Shown: in pieces, positions 27,564-40,859 of the stretch
Numbering within the stretch: position 1 is the stretch's first letter
Layout of the letters: each line of letters opens with the position of its first letter
Assembly: GCF_040581485.1 (NCBI RefSeq)
Contig: NC_090134.1
Span: 19,732,698-19,796,697, forward strand
Length of the DNA: 64,000 nucleotides
Origin: Linepithema humile
Lineage: Eukaryota; Arthropoda; Insecta; Hymenoptera; Formicidae
Direction of reading: 5' to 3'
Made by a program: the position numbers and the translations under genes
The notes under the pieces: generated by a model
What the model was told of the DNA's origin: nothing
Database searches by the model: none
The model's input: only the letters and a program-made list of their open reading frames with translations

Positions 27564-30500
27564 TGTGTGTGTATATGCATAGAGTATGCATATATATATA
27601 TATATGTATATATGTATATATATTCTATGCGCCAACGAGAACGTGTAGGCGCGTCCATTGTCAAATTTTCCCACCCGCGATCGACCGTGCGGGATTTAAT
27701 TAACACCATCTCGTTAACTTTTGTCGCGACCTATCGTGCCCGTCCGGTGTTATCTCTCACGAAGATGAGCTTGCTTGCTCGATCAAGTGGATCGCTTGTA
27801 TCGGTGAATTAACGACACGTGTTGTTCTTTTTCGTTGCCCAGTATGTTTACGAGATTTTAATGCATCTCAATGAGTTTAAAGTATCGCACTGTATGCATA
27901 ATTTTTTTGCACATGTATATACACTATTAGTTTATGTGCCATTCGTAGTTTAGATATATTTGTCATAATTATTTTTAACGTTGACAATCACTCATTGGAA
28001 ATTTGAAAGGAAGTTATCACATTTAAATCAAATAAATTCGTGTTTACAATAGTTCATAAACTGCAGCTTGTATCCTGTTCTACTTTATAACAATTTGTCA
28101 ATCGAGATGAAATTATTTCTAGATGACTTGATTGATAGGAGAGTTTTAAATATATTTCAAAACCTGCGTGTCGCGCGATTGATGTTGATTCATGGAGACG
28201 AGATAGAAGTTATTAAAAGCAGTGATAATCGATGAGGATGGATGGCATTATAACATTACAGTGAAGCGGTTTACTCATAAATTTTGTTTGCCCCGGCAAA
28301 ATCGAAAAACCGCGAGGCATCGCTAGGGCGTGAATATATTGACACGAATGTAGCTCCAGCATCAGGGCAGTATTTATTTTCCCGGAAATTTTTATCACAG
28401 TGAGCGAGCACAAGTATCGAATATCCGTCACGCATATGTAGCACTCTTTTTGCAGACAAATTGTAGGTGTATCACCTTGAAAACTGTGAGAGTTATTTTT
28501 GCTCGTTAGTATTAGTTGACATTGCGAATGTTAATCGTTATGTTTATTTTGCGATTCTATCAATATTTTATATATTTTAAATAGATTCCTATTCGTATTA
28601 AACACAAACTCTAAAACAACTCAACAATAATAATATTCTAGATGATAATTATTTTATTTTTGACGATGAGGAGTTGTTTTATTAATATTTTTATGCTAAG
28701 TCTTAAAAAAATTTTTTATGTTAAAGGAATGAAGATATAATCTTCATTGTAAACAGCGGTGCGCAAAATGAAGAGTAATGCTTGCGTAGCTCTATCGATG
28801 AAAAGCGAAAGAGGAAATGCGCTACGAATAAGAGGAAAGCTAACGATTTCCGTTTAATTTACTTCGAAAGAGAGCTTCCACGTGTCATAGACCGAGTGCT
28901 ATCGAAAGTTCAAAGTAGCAGTCGATAGAAAGCAAACGGGTCCATCGCCGCGCCGTTTATAGACGTCTCGTTCGAGATCAGAAGGAAGGCATCGGGTCTT
29001 AACGACCGTTCCGTTCGATTGCAGTGATTACAAAGTCGATTGTTAGTGACTCTTTGAAGCTCAATTATTCTTGATAATGACTCTTCTATTTAATCACAGA
29101 TATACATATAGAGTAACGTTTTTATGCATTTCACGCGATCTCGAAAGCATATTTTAGAATAGAAACGCGAGAGCAACGGGCGTATTGTATTACAAATGCA
29201 ATTTCAAGAGGTGGGATCTTGTTTTAAACCAGCTAAAAGCACTATTTATTGTACTGTTTCCAATTACAAAATGATAAAACTTTCACGCGCAAACACATTT
29301 GCAGATCCCTATCGAAATCGCGGCGGTACGGTCAACCATTGCCTACGTCTCCGTCGATAGATGCATTAAGGTACTCGACACTCTATTGCGTTCTACACTC
29401 CCGCTTCGCTCTCGTTCCGTAATCTACGATGTAGTTTCGTCTTCATTTGCCAAATGGTCGGTAAATCCACCCGGCGCGACGTCGTCACTGACTACAGGAA
29501 AGACGGTTTTAGCATCACGGTATCCAACCGTTGTGGGGGCGTTACGATGAAACTTAACTGCGATGTAAACCCACTTTGGCTCCGCTGGATGCTGCTAGAT
29601 GAACGTCGTTTCTCTAACACAAAGTCGCACGGGCCATTTAACTATTCTCTGGGTGGGATTATGTGATGCGCAATCGTCGACCTGATCTGTTTTTGTAGGC
29701 TCGCGAATATAGAAGATTTGTCTCAAGATGCTGAGCAAGGCATTGTATTATTCACAGTGAAAAAGTTTAAGTACTTATACGAAATATTTATACAAAAATA
29801 ACGATGAATGAATTTCATGAATCGCTTTTCATTTTATTACTATATATATAATGAAAATTTGTTATATTAAAGTTTATAAATTTGACCGCTATTTTTAAAA
29901 TCAGTAAATTGCAAACAAATGTGAAGGAGACTTACTTAATTAAAGTGACGTTAAATCAGATGCAAATGTAAATGGCAATCCTCTGATGAGTCGAATATTT
30001 TTCGAAAGCTAAATTTTATGAGCAAATATACATAATTCAAATGTGCATGTTTCAAGAAAATTGGAATTATTATATGTTATGCAATCAATAATCGGCATGC
30101 AGCGTTTGACTTTTTAATATATGAGGTATGAATTTGATAAAAGGAATAAATGTGATACCGTCCAAAAAGAGAAGCACGGGGTTTCCCGAGACTTTCAGAC
30201 TGTCACTTTCCCAACCTGCAGAAAACAACATTCTTGAAACGAAAGACTGGTCGTGGAAATTGGATTGTCCTTCGAAAGCCCCTGGGGTGTCATGCGTAGG
30301 AACGCGGGATGATTCATTCAACACTACATCCGTGAAATGTTCTGAAACGTTCTACAACCCCGTAGAAGAGAGTAAGCTATAAATAGAAACGAAATTTCGT
30401 ATGTGTTGGTAGATCTTGGCGAGAAAATTTTACGAGCCGTTTAATGCAGTCCCGCCACTTAAAACATTTAATGCTTCCTACCGAATTCATACCAGGATTG

Positions 30501-31918
30501 TGCATGCCTTATGCATGTCTTCTGTAACAATAAGATTTCAATAATATCATTGAACTAGATAGATTATTTCTGTAGAATTCTTATTACATTAGATAATGGA
30601 TCTCTTATACGGTAGGAGCTGAAATTGTAAATTACATTTCGGCAATTACGAACATCCGCGTAGATGTATAAATGGTCTCGAACGGTATATAATTGCATTA
30701 TACTAAAAAAAATGGAATAAATGTACAAATAATGAATGTAAAAAACCGTAATAAACGGATATCGTAGATTTTTGAAATGCAACTTTCATGTTAGAAAGTA
30801 GAAATCCTAGAAGCATTCCCAATTACAAATTGCTCCAACCACTTGAATTTAAAAGCAGAATAACAAAGGTAAATAAAAGTTGGCGTTTGATGGTTGTTTA
30901 TGTGAACTTTTCTCATTATTTTGTTTAGTAGAACACGCTGGCGAAGTTAGATTAAACATTTTGAGAACATTCTGTGCATCAACGAATCATGAATGTATTC
31001 TCAAACACTCGAGCATCTACGAGAGAACAAAAGAACTTGCACTTTACAATAGATGCCTCTGCCATAAGTAAAATTTACAAGACGTGACACCATTCTCACA
31101 CGAGGATTCGTACTTTTTTGTTCTTCAATTACAAATAAATGCTTCCGCGCGCGCCCTTTGAAGTTGCTCTTAATTCCGCTACTTCAACAACGGAAAAAAA
31201 TTCTACGGTTTTTCTTGCTTCTCTCCGACGTTATAGCATTCGTCGGAGCGCTCTCGCAAAAAATACACTGGCAGCGCCCAGGATAAACTCGCGGCGTAGC
31301 GCAAATGTAAAATGACATGAACATTAAATAAAGCCCGGAATAGCGACAACGTTCTGCGCGTCCTGCAAAGCCTCTTAGATAGAAGTAAATTGTAAGTCTC
31401 TTACTCGACTGGTCAACGCCGTAAGCACTTTCGTTTGGTCGGCAAAAACAGCTTGGAGCGTAAGGAGATTAGAGTCGTTATAGCGTCAGCCGAGGACAAA
31501 AGTGGAGGAAGTTTCATGCGAAAGTCGCGACCCTCGTCTAACGTTTCACCGTCTCTCGCAAACCGTGCAAAGTGACGGAAAGCCGGCTACCGCTACAAAA
31601 GAATCACAGTCGGGATGTACTAAAGTACAAGTTGCGTAACGGTGCAGACGACGTTGAGCCTTCGCGAGAAAGGAATAATTCACGCGACGAAAATGCGAAG
31701 AAAGTCTTGCCGTGCCGCGGTATTAAGGCAAAAGAATCTCCTCTGTACGGTGGAATACAGTTCGGATTTCTTCGTATTCGAATAAAAAGCCTTTTATCAA
31801 GTGCAACTCTGATCATTGGAATTCGCGGCAATTAACATAAATTAGCTTTAGTATGCTTATTTCAAAAATTCTTGCTGAATGAATGTTAAGAACGTACAAT
31901 CAGGCGTAATGTACTTAC
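22464..31918 (-). other. 9.5 kb intron
   Basis: No confident exon. Two weak points: 23243-23458, a minus-strand frame ending Glu-Asn-Ser-Ala-Asn-Val-stop with AATAAA-like sequence after it, and 30085-30382, open on both strands. Frames at 26.1-26.6 and 29.3-29.7 kb have no matching splice pairs. A TA/CA repeat cluster lies at 27.5 kb. Confidence 0.55.
27521..27625. repeat. compound TA/CA/TG repeat with 26-bp palindrome
   Basis: Alternating TA arrays flank a perfect palindrome at 27551-27576 centred on ACATGT (arms of CA and TG repeats). The decamer GTATATGCAT occurs at 27521-27530 and again at 27571-27580. It can form a long hairpin or cruciform, and its Tyr/Ile/His-rich frames are artefacts. 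Confidence 0.9.
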
Positions 31919-31977
31919 AGTGATGCGACAGACTGGTGGTCAGAATCTGCTTATTAGCGTCCGCGTATTCAGCTGAG
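31919..31977 (-). CDS. short coding exon (59 nt), phase 2-1
   Basis: The minus-strand acceptor CTTATTTTCAG and donor T|GTAAGTAC are both strong. Only one frame is open: after completing a split codon it reads Ser-Ala-Glu-Tyr-Ala-Asp-Ala-Asn-Lys-Gln-Ile-Leu-Thr-Thr-Ser-Leu-Ser-His-His. It then leaves one base that joins the 22.4 kb exon as Tyr. The entry phase (2) equals the exit phase of the 42.2 kb exon, forming an Arg codon across the junction. Because its length is not a multiple of three, this exon must be included whenever the 42.2 kb exon is. Too short for a family call. Confidence 0.85.
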
Positions 31978-34900
31978 CTGAAAATAAGAAATGACACAGT
32001 TTCAAATACTATTATCATAGTTGAGCAACTCAGCTAACTTATGCGGAGAAATATCGCTTATATTACTGATAAAATGGTTAAGTTACAATCCTTTTTTTCC
32101 TGCGCCTTTTTTCTAAGCATAAAATTCTGCATTTATTTCTGCAATTTTAACATCCGTTAAATTTTATTCTCAGCAAAAAGTGTCTATTAATTATGAGACA
32201 TTTCAGCGGAGATAAATCTCAACTTACGCGGTGCTCGAAGATTAATGTAGCTGTTTCTTAGAAAGCACCGCAGGAATGCTTGACTAGATATGTATGCAAA
32301 GCGGTCCGCGTTTTATTTCAGATGTCTGTTGCTTCCACACGCTATGCAGTAATCTACATAAAGATAATTTTAATATGTAAAACTTTTCATGTTCAACGTC
32401 AGACGACGTATCATTCTAAGAAGGTGAAATAAAAATGAATGAAACACAGGTATATAAATTTTGTCGTAAAGCCACATGTAATATTACAACATTAACATAC
32501 TTAACTATTCGCACCGTTGAAGATAACAATACGCAATTATAAAATTAAATATGAATACACATACAAAAATATACGCAGAACGTATCGTTAGTAATCGTAC
32601 AATTTTTTATTTTTATCGGATCCGTATAAATAATTTGTCAGGCGACTCTCTCGCGAACGGGACGACGTCTCGGATAATTCATTTGTGCCGGCAGTGTATG
32701 TTTGATGTCGGAAGTGGTCCGACTCCCAGACCCACCGTCATCCTCTCGCAGCGGTTTCCGCAAGCTCCGTAGGGTCATTAGCCAACCATTCATTATGCAA
32801 CTGCGAGGCAGTATTGCGTCAATATGGGGGCGGCAGATTGTTGGCCCAATCGATAACAATGCGCCGTGTTTACTGGCCGGATAATCAACAGACGCAGCTT
32901 CTGCTGCCTCGCCTCCGAAGACCAAGCAAGTGGGAATTACGGTCCGCCTCGCTCCGAATGATATTGCGTTCCGGAAGTGTTACCTTTCCTCGCGCCTCTC
33001 CGCCCGTCGGCGATCCGACGACGTCAATTTCCGCCACCTCTCTATCTCGCAAGTGCCTCTATTCAGCAGACACGGCTGCGAGGCCATCGGCGTTAAATGA
33101 TACACGTGATCGAAAAGCTGTGAGGATTTGTAGCCTAATCGTGCGCGTATCGATTCGTGCGCTCGAATCATTCCGATATGATTTTCCACTCTGCAGTTTA
33201 CATGGCTTAGGCAATCCGAACGCGTGCATCGGCTTTGTAACTATGTGCATACATGAGCGGAATGTAATAACTTTCTGGAAAGTTGATGTTAAAGCACATA
33301 CACGTTGAGTTATGCAGAATATGGTGATTGCATAAGATATTTTGTCAACAAACCAGTGAAGCCAAAAATCGCGATGTAAGTCAATAATGATGTCAAATTG
33401 ATGAAACAGTTCGTATCGGGATTGGTTGCGTTAAACCCGCGCTATATCACTTGTGCACGACAAGCTATGCATTTCGATGCGTTCATTACACGAGCGTCTG
33501 CTTCGATCGCGATTGCAGAACGGTCGAGCGCGTTTAATCGGCGAACCAAGCCCGTACTCTATGCAAGCCGGCATCTATGAAACGGTCCGAGCGGTGGAAA
33601 AGAGGCGCCGGAAGTACGGGCGTCGTGAGATGAAACGTTGCCGGGCGCGATATTCCCGCGCGGAAGGACGCCGGTTCCCTTTGATCTAAGTTGCCGGGAA
33701 TGCAGGGTGAAGGGACAGCAGCGTGCGTAGCTGTCGCCCAGGAAGTTGGGAGTAATTTGCTTAGTTGGATTAGATCGTGAATTTTGTGCCGCGATGTTTG
33801 AGCCGCCGTTCGTCTCGTCGTGCCCCGCGCCATTCCATCTTTCTGTTTCCCTTCAGTCCACCACCATCGACCATCATCCCACTCTCTCGCATCCCACCAC
33901 CGCCTTATAATTACCATCTTCAGAGACGAGCTTGCCAATTCGTTGCTCGACAGAAGTACGCACTTTGATCCGGCAAGAAGCGGGTATTAACTGGCAGGAT
34001 AGGCCATCGAAATCCGCGACGGTGCGCAACGTTAAGCGCCATCGCTTTGGATAATGGAGACGCTCCCTGATTTCGCGTGCTTTGATCTACCGGGTACAGC
34101 TGGGTTAGAGCGATCAACAGCAGCGGGACCATATAACCGGGAATAATCTGTCATCGAACGGATGTAAACGACTTGCGCGGCGTCACGAGACATCCGCAAT
34201 TGTGTGGCACAAATGCCGTCTGGCGACTCGAGATGGGTTTTTCGGGCTATAGCATTGCTGAAAGCTTTATCGTTTTACAAAAATAAGTAATTTCGTTTAC
34301 TTTATTTTAACTAGATTGCAGCGCAAGTTTTGGTCTTCAAACATATTTCCTGTATTTATTAAAATTTGTACTTTTCCACCGCGCAAAAACCGTTTTTCTT
34401 TTTTTTCGCATAATCATGCGATCCTTGTCATTCGATCGATTACCGAAAGATCGGTTCCGCGGCGCGACCCAAATTCCATTAGCGTCAAATTATGCGCGGG
34501 GTTTTCGTGATTCGCGTGTAGATCACGATACCGGCAGACGCGTACGTGTATGCCCGGGTGCAGTAGGTGCACGCATGCGGAGAGTCGGATATAATCCCGT
34601 CGAAACGGCGGTGTTTCGTATGCACGCGTTTCGTATATCTGCGAACGGCGTGGCGCGCGGAATGCCTAACGGCATTGCGAATCCTATACAAGAGACTTCA
34701 GGCACGAATGGCGGATCAATGTTTTATCGATATTGCAGCAGACGCAGCACTGATGTACGTCTCGAGTCGGCGGTACGTATATTGCGCGTGCTTTCTGCCG
34801 TTTGCAAGAGGATTTATGGATTAGCGTTTGTTTATCGTCGCCCTTGCTACCATTTTCCCCATCGGCGATTCGTGCTTTTTCTACCCGAACGGTCCGCAGA

Positions 34901-35297
34901 CGCGGCGGAAGGCATTAAAATAGGCGATCCGAGAAAAAGCGAAGGAGGTGCGCGGCTCAATACCCTGTGCATGTTATGTCGCGATTCCTCTTCACGTCTT
35001 CCATCTTTCTTGTTTTCTTCAATCGGTTGGAGAATTTTTCATACATTTACATTTACAGAAAAAGAATATAATTATTTTTAATAAAAAGTTATCGTTGGTT
35101 AAGCATATCGCTTATGCGATTAAATATTAAATAGTTAATTTTATATCTACATAAATTGAGAATCACAAAACTGCACACAATCGAGATATAACTTGAGGAA
35201 AATAAAACAATTTCGCGATCTCTCGTAAAAAGGAAAAAATTGCTCGACAAAGAATCACCAAAATTTCTGTAATTGGTAGAGAAGACATAAAAGAAAC

Positions 35298-35630
35298 ATG
35301 TTAGTAGACAAAGAAGCGATGTGCCTAGCTCATGGTTGGGTCATGCATGAACGCGCGTCTAGAATCCGCGACGTCGACAGCAGAGAAGGAGTAAAACGGA
35401 GAGAGAAGGCCAGAGAGGTTACCGCCGTCAGGAAACTTTTGTTTAAAATTGGAATTCCTTTGCGGCTCGTTGGGACTAGGAATGCAGATAGGGCGGAGGC
35501 GACGAAAACCATGAGTGGGCGAGACGAGGTCGCCGGTGGAACGGAAGAAATGCGGGTAGCTGAAAAAGGCGATGTACGATATTGTTTCATCATAAAGGGA
35601 AGCTTCTTGCTGGCGGGAGAAAGCTTTTAA
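35298..35630 (+). other. purine-rich 110-codon open frame, unsupported
   Basis: An ATG-started plus-strand frame with a Lys/Glu/Arg-rich, soluble-looking product. The minus strand is also open here for 87 codons. No promoter, splice site or recognisable domain supports either. I list it only because its composition is more protein-like than other chance frames nearby. Confidence 0.12.
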
Positions 35631-35811
35631 GGAGCGACGCCGTCAAAACTTAAGCGCATGTTGACGCAAGCTTCCGCTGCGTAAACATTTTGATATACAC
35701 ACGGATTTCTCCGAGCAGAAATTTTCGCAAATTAGCGCAACACGCGCCGTAACATATCGATCGTTAACATATGCGGCGATTGTTGAGAACGGCCGACTAA
35801 ACGGCACAAAT

Positions 35812-35904
35812 GACTAGCAGTAACAGAAAACTAGTAGTAACAGTCAATAATAAAGACGACTAGCAGAAACAGACAAGTAGTAATAGGAGATTAGTAGTAA
35901 CAAA
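35812..35904. repeat. decayed tandem repeat, unit about 15-27 bp (core ACTAGYAGTAACAG)
   Basis: The core recurs at 35813, 35830, 35859, 35874 and 35891 with substitutions (variants AGCAGTAACAG, AGTAGTAACAG, AGCAGAAACAG, AGTAGTAATAG, AGTAGTAACAA). Spacing varies from 15 to 29 bp, so it is an old minisatellite and not a clean array. Confidence 0.75.
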
Positions 35905-36304
35905 CACTTGTATTCAATCATTTTGTTTAAAGTACAATAATAAAATTTAATCGGTCAGTAAAATTCAATTTTGTATAAATGAATATGTCAGAATAAAATA
36001 TAAAATCGATATTTAAGATTTGAAATTTGAGACAGTTTACTCTAATTCGTTGAAATTGTCATATAAATTTTTGTATCGTAATTTCAACAAGGATGAGTAT
36101 ATATCATTCATGACATTGATTTGCGCGGAATTTCTATATCAATAAGCAAGTAACAATTGAACAATTATGTGTTACTTGGCCGAGAGAGTACAGCAATCGT
36201 TTAATTAATTTGCAGGTATCTCACGTACGTCTGGAATCATGTTCCTGCCGTACGTGTTCCGCTACGTGGCTAAACGCATTAACCCATAATTATCGAAATT
36301 ACAG

Positions 36305-36393
36305 ACCCGAGCTGCAACCAACCGAGTAGTCTCCTCACCGCCGTCTCGCAAGATTCCCTCTCGCCTGCTATGCAGCCTATTGCGGATACTTAG
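36305..36393 (+). other. candidate plus-strand spliced exon (89 nt), opposite to the main gene
   Basis: ATTACAG precedes, and TTAG|GTAAGTACC, a full-consensus donor, follows. Two frames are open. One runs through without a stop. The other reads Pro-Ser-Cys-Asn-Gln-Pro-Ser-Ser then Leu-Ser-Pro-Ala-Met-Gln-Pro and hits TAG exactly at the exon end. It is GC-richer than its flanks. It could be one exon of a non-coding antisense transcript or a nested gene; I found no partner exon. Confidence 0.28.
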
Positions 36394-38235
36394 GTAAGTA
36401 CCCCATCTCGCTAATTATTCGAACGTAGCCGCAGCTTCCACGCGGACTTCTCCTTACCGCTAGTTCCACGAACTTAAGAAAGCAGATTGCGATGACTTGA
36501 TCATTTTAAGAAATTTACTCGCAAGAATCTGCCTGTGGTAGATCGCGTAATCAAGTCACGCGCGCCTCGTCAGTTATAAGAGTCCGAGCAGCTGTTTGCG
36601 TTTGCGTGAAGCGAGTTTCTGATATGTCGAAGACGCGAGAGTAACGAATATTTTACGGAAAGTGGCATCTGGCGTAGAGAAACGCCTTTAATTTGCAGCA
36701 GCGGAACGATGTCGCGAAGGGGCGGAAGGGACGAAACGTCTCGTTGGAATTTCGCATCGAAATCGATCGTTTGGAACTATGAAATATCGCTATCGACGAT
36801 GACGTATTTCATTTCGCCCGTCAGTTTTTTTTAAAGGCAAGCATCACGGTTATCGACGACCTTTCAATGAAATAACGGATTCCCCGCGAAAAAAAAGTCC
36901 GCCCCGTAGCAGCCGAGGTGTAATTGCGGATGCAGTAAATACTTATCCGGCGTAGCGGCCGCACAGACGCGGAGGCTAACGGAACGATTAGAAGCACGGT
37001 ATAATTAAGAAGACGTTTTGTTCCGTTTTGCATCGTACTCTGTTTATGACAACCGGGGAGTAACGTTAATTCATTCCGACCGGCTACATTGTCTCCAAAC
37101 ACGGACGAGTTCTAATGCGTATTAAATTAATCTTACGAAAGACCTACGTAAAGTACGAAAACCTAACCGCCGCGGCAAACTTTTTCTATTAGGCATTATC
37201 TAGATCCCGGAACACCGCTTATTTCCGTCCAGAAAGTGTTTTATTTGTTAATGCTAGACCGTCTTATCATACTCGTTATTATTCAAGAGTCACGAAGTAC
37301 CGTACACACGCGATCGTTACATACCGTAAAATGGTCTCTCGCAACCGTGCTTCCTAGCCGGACGGGTTTTTTCGAAGTTTCGATACTTTTTCGAAGCGTT
37401 GCCGTTGCCCTAAGATTCTCAGTCCTTGTGCTTGCGAGAGAATATTTCAGGTAAGAAACATTACGCGTTTATGCTATTCGACGTATTGTGTGCACAAAAT
37501 AATAGAAATATATAAATGATAATTTTAAGACTGTGTAAAAACATTACACATCTGGAATTTATAAGATACTATAAAATTGCTTTAAACGTGATTAAGCCTA
37601 TAATGAAAAGCGAATAGAATGCTAAGATGGAAGTAAATGAATTTTTACTATCGTTTCCTAGTTTCGCTAATTGTGTTTCCATCACCCGGACTTTTATCCT
37701 GATGAGTTCTGGATGAGGGGTGTGGCTGATTCTGTCAAGGAAATTTAGTAGCGATTCTGGCGTTCAACAATTAGGGAAAGTAGGTGCATAAAGTTTCTTC
37801 GACTCGTAACTCCGGAGTACTTTTATGCCACTGTTAACTCGCTAAGTGTCGAAAATTACTCGAAATATCTTAATTTAACGCGTTTAAATGTTACATAAAA
37901 TATATAAAAAGAAATATTTATTTGCACGAAGCATATTAGATCTAATATATATGCACACGAATGAGTATAAATTTATATATCATGCAATTAAAATTTGTAT
38001 AACGATATCACCACCATATGAAATTCGCGCTTAATTATTCATTATATACACGAATTGCTCGCTATTCCGCTTTGCTAATCAGTACGGAAGTAATTATAGG
38101 TGCAAACGAAATGTCGCAACATAAAAAATTGCGAATGCTCTTAAAACGCTGAGTTCTCGTTGCATTAATTACTCTTGTGAAAAATTTACGCGAATTATTA
38201 ACAATATTGAAATTTGCTCGATCTCATTATATTGA

Positions 38236-38255
38236 CGCGCGCGCGCGCGCGCGCG
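38236..38255. repeat. (CG)10 dinucleotide repeat
   Basis: 20 bp of uninterrupted CG in very AT-rich intron. Alternating CG is the classic Z-DNA-forming sequence. Persistence of so many CpGs suggests little germline CpG methylation here. Confidence 0.95.
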
Positions 38256-40263
38256 ATATCAATTATAAACAATCAATTATATTAACTATTATTTAAGATC
38301 ATTAAATAATATATTTATGTATTAAAAGAATTGATATAGACATTTAAAAAATTTCTACTTTCAATAAAATCAGAATTAACGTTCTTTCGCTTTTGTTCGA
38401 CCCGTTAAGATTTAATGTGCATTTCGGAAAATTGATTCTTGAAATAGAGTCAACACGCGGACGAAATGTGGCGGGCAAAACACTGTAGTCGCGTAATTCG
38501 CGCGTATGCACACGGAGTTCGGCGAAAGTTTGGTTTCCCGGGCGCGCCGACACTCCGGCGTGGAACTTTATGCTAATTCGACGCGCCGACTGTACAACAT
38601 TAATACGAGTCCAACTAGCCGCCACGATGGCGATTCCCACGATTGTAGATGAGCGTTATGCGGGGCGTCTCTTATGAGAATGACACGGCCAATTCGAGAT
38701 ACGTTAATTACGTATTCTTTGTCATTGCGGTTGTTCGAGCGATTAATAATGATAATCAATTCAATCGTTGCGTACATTATTCGTAGACTAATACTACGCG
38801 TTTCGGCAGGAGTGTTCAAACTCGAAATCGGTGATAATAGCTGGCTTAGGTTTGCGTTGCGTGCATTTTACACAGGGACGCACGCAAACGTGTGTTTGTG
38901 CAGCCGCGGGGAGAAGCGCGAGCAGCGAAGCCAAGGGTTCCTCGCTACAGGCGTCACAACTCATCCTAATTACATCTACCCTCGTTTCCGGATTCTGGGG
39001 GTTTCCCGTCAGGAGAGTACACTAGCTCTTAATTAGTATTGCCAACCGGACTTGCTGGCGCGGCGCGCGCTGCAATTGAGACGTTTAACTATATTTCCGC
39101 TCCGGAGAATTATTGCGTTCTGATTTATAGCTTGCGTATGCATTGATAATGACTTTCTTCTATCGCTTGAATACCAATTTCAAGAGAATCCATATATGCA
39201 TGTGTAGATCTATATATCTTAAATCTGCATTATCTTCATGTTTTGTTTAATGTGTTTGATATTTAGTCTCAAAGATCCATTGATACATACAGCTTTTACA
39301 CGAATGCATTATTGCAATATATCGTTATTTATTAATGCAGTTTCCATCAATCTAGTTTTTACATGGCACAGCCGTGGCAGTAAAATTATTAATATCGCAT
39401 AAAATTGGACAAATTTTCTCGTGAAATGATAAATTGATACCGTTCGAGACTCAGTCTATCTTTAAATTTCATTGTAACAAATCCGATGTGACTAACGAGC
39501 AAATAGTTGTCGGGTTGTCTGAATATATACGATGCGTCGCGCGGAGCACGGCGCGCTCCGGTTTCGCAAATCATTTATAACCTAGCATTAAAAGATCTTA
39601 ACGCTCGTGTAGCGTAAAAAATGAACGACCAAGTCGGGCCCACTAGCAATTTCGTCTCCCCGGGACATTCTTTCTAATTACCAGAGATTTATTAACGTTG
39701 TCGCTGCACAATCCACTTCTTGCATCCCGTGCCACCTCCTGCGCGCTTCCCTTAAGCGAGTTCACTCTGCCCTATCCCGTGACGATCATTCCTAAAGTAA
39801 TTGCTCTTGCCGTGGTCTGAGCTAAAAATCAGAAATACGTATCTTTTCTTTCTCGACAATCGTAGTCGTTTTATATTTCCTATTTTCATTATTAGCGTAT
39901 CAATTTAATATAAATATTTCTTACTTACACAAGTACTTACTGCAAGTAATTATAGCGGGTTAAAAATTTGTTTCTATCAACTTGAGGTTGATATTTTTAA
40001 TTATTTATAAAAACTTTATTCATGTTATAAAGTAATTTTATTAATTTTATATACTAATTTAAACGATATCGTTTATCGCGTTTGTTTAATAGTATAATTT
40101 TAAAATACGTTGCGTAAGTAGATATTTTTAATTACATTTGATCAATTAACATTAAAATTCGCTTTTTTAAAGCAATAAAAATACGATGGCTCATTAGATA
40201 GAATGGTGTGAATTGGAATGGTAAAAGCATACAGCCTTGTTAGTACGAAGGGTGCAAGTAAGT

Positions 40264-40333
40264 AAGCATCAAGTAGGGCTAACCGAAATACGAGGGTATT
40301 TCGGTGTAATGGGGCAAATCCTATTTGATACTT
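40264..40333. repeat. 70-nt imperfect hairpin (possible structured RNA)
   Basis: The outer arms at 40264-40277 and 40320-40333 pair over 14 positions with one mismatch and one G-T (if plus-strand RNA). The inner arms CCGAAATAC (40283-40291) and GTATTTCGG (40296-40304) pair perfectly around a GAGG loop. The internal loop is asymmetric (5 against 15 nt), which is unusual for a microRNA precursor. It may instead be a remnant of a small inverted-repeat transposon. Confidence 0.55.
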
Positions 40334-40859
40334 AACAACTTCCGAGCTTTCCTTGATTTTCTTTTCTGCTTTTTCTTATCAGCTCAGTGAACATGTTACA
40401 AGTTTTAAATGTATATCATGATTATTTCAAAATATTGATTACGTCATATGATATAATATGGCAACGTTATTATTTATATATATTTATATACATTCAATAA
40501 TATGCTAAAGATTATTGGAAATATATTTTCATTGATATAGAATGATACTGTTACGCTCTGTGATATCTACGCAAACACGATATATGAATTCTGTATTATA
40601 GCATAATTCACACATTGTATTGCATTTGATATAATTATATTTGAAATAATACGATAGAGATACAATACCGCTTGATGATAACATTCACGTTATCAAGTTA
40701 CTTATTGCAATCAAAAATGCGTACATTACTTTGATTCACGTATCTGAAATGATACTTGAAATCGGATACAAGTATCTTAGCAAGCCTGTTGCGAAGAGAT
40801 TATTCTGCTGAGAGTAAGATACGCGTCTTCGTACCGCCGAGTTTCAGATTTTAACTCAC

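Noticed and set aside
27438..27812. Tyr/Ile/His-rich frames on both strands
   Set aside because: Translation of TA/CA repeats.
32230..32252. 23-nt minus-strand micro-exon candidate
   Set aside because: Acceptor is weak and its phases (2-1 or 1-0) would break the frame between the 42.2 and 31.9 kb exons.
33920..34132. Minus-strand frame starting with a signal-peptide-like Met-Val-Pro-Leu-Leu-Leu
   Set aside because: Hydrophobic start is short, the rest is nondescript, and no splice or promoter support.
34416..35081. Longest ATG frame in the window (221 codons, plus)
   Set aside because: Arg-rich with no domain, in a GC-rich patch where stops are rare; other frames on both strands are also partly open and no splice or promoter support was seen.
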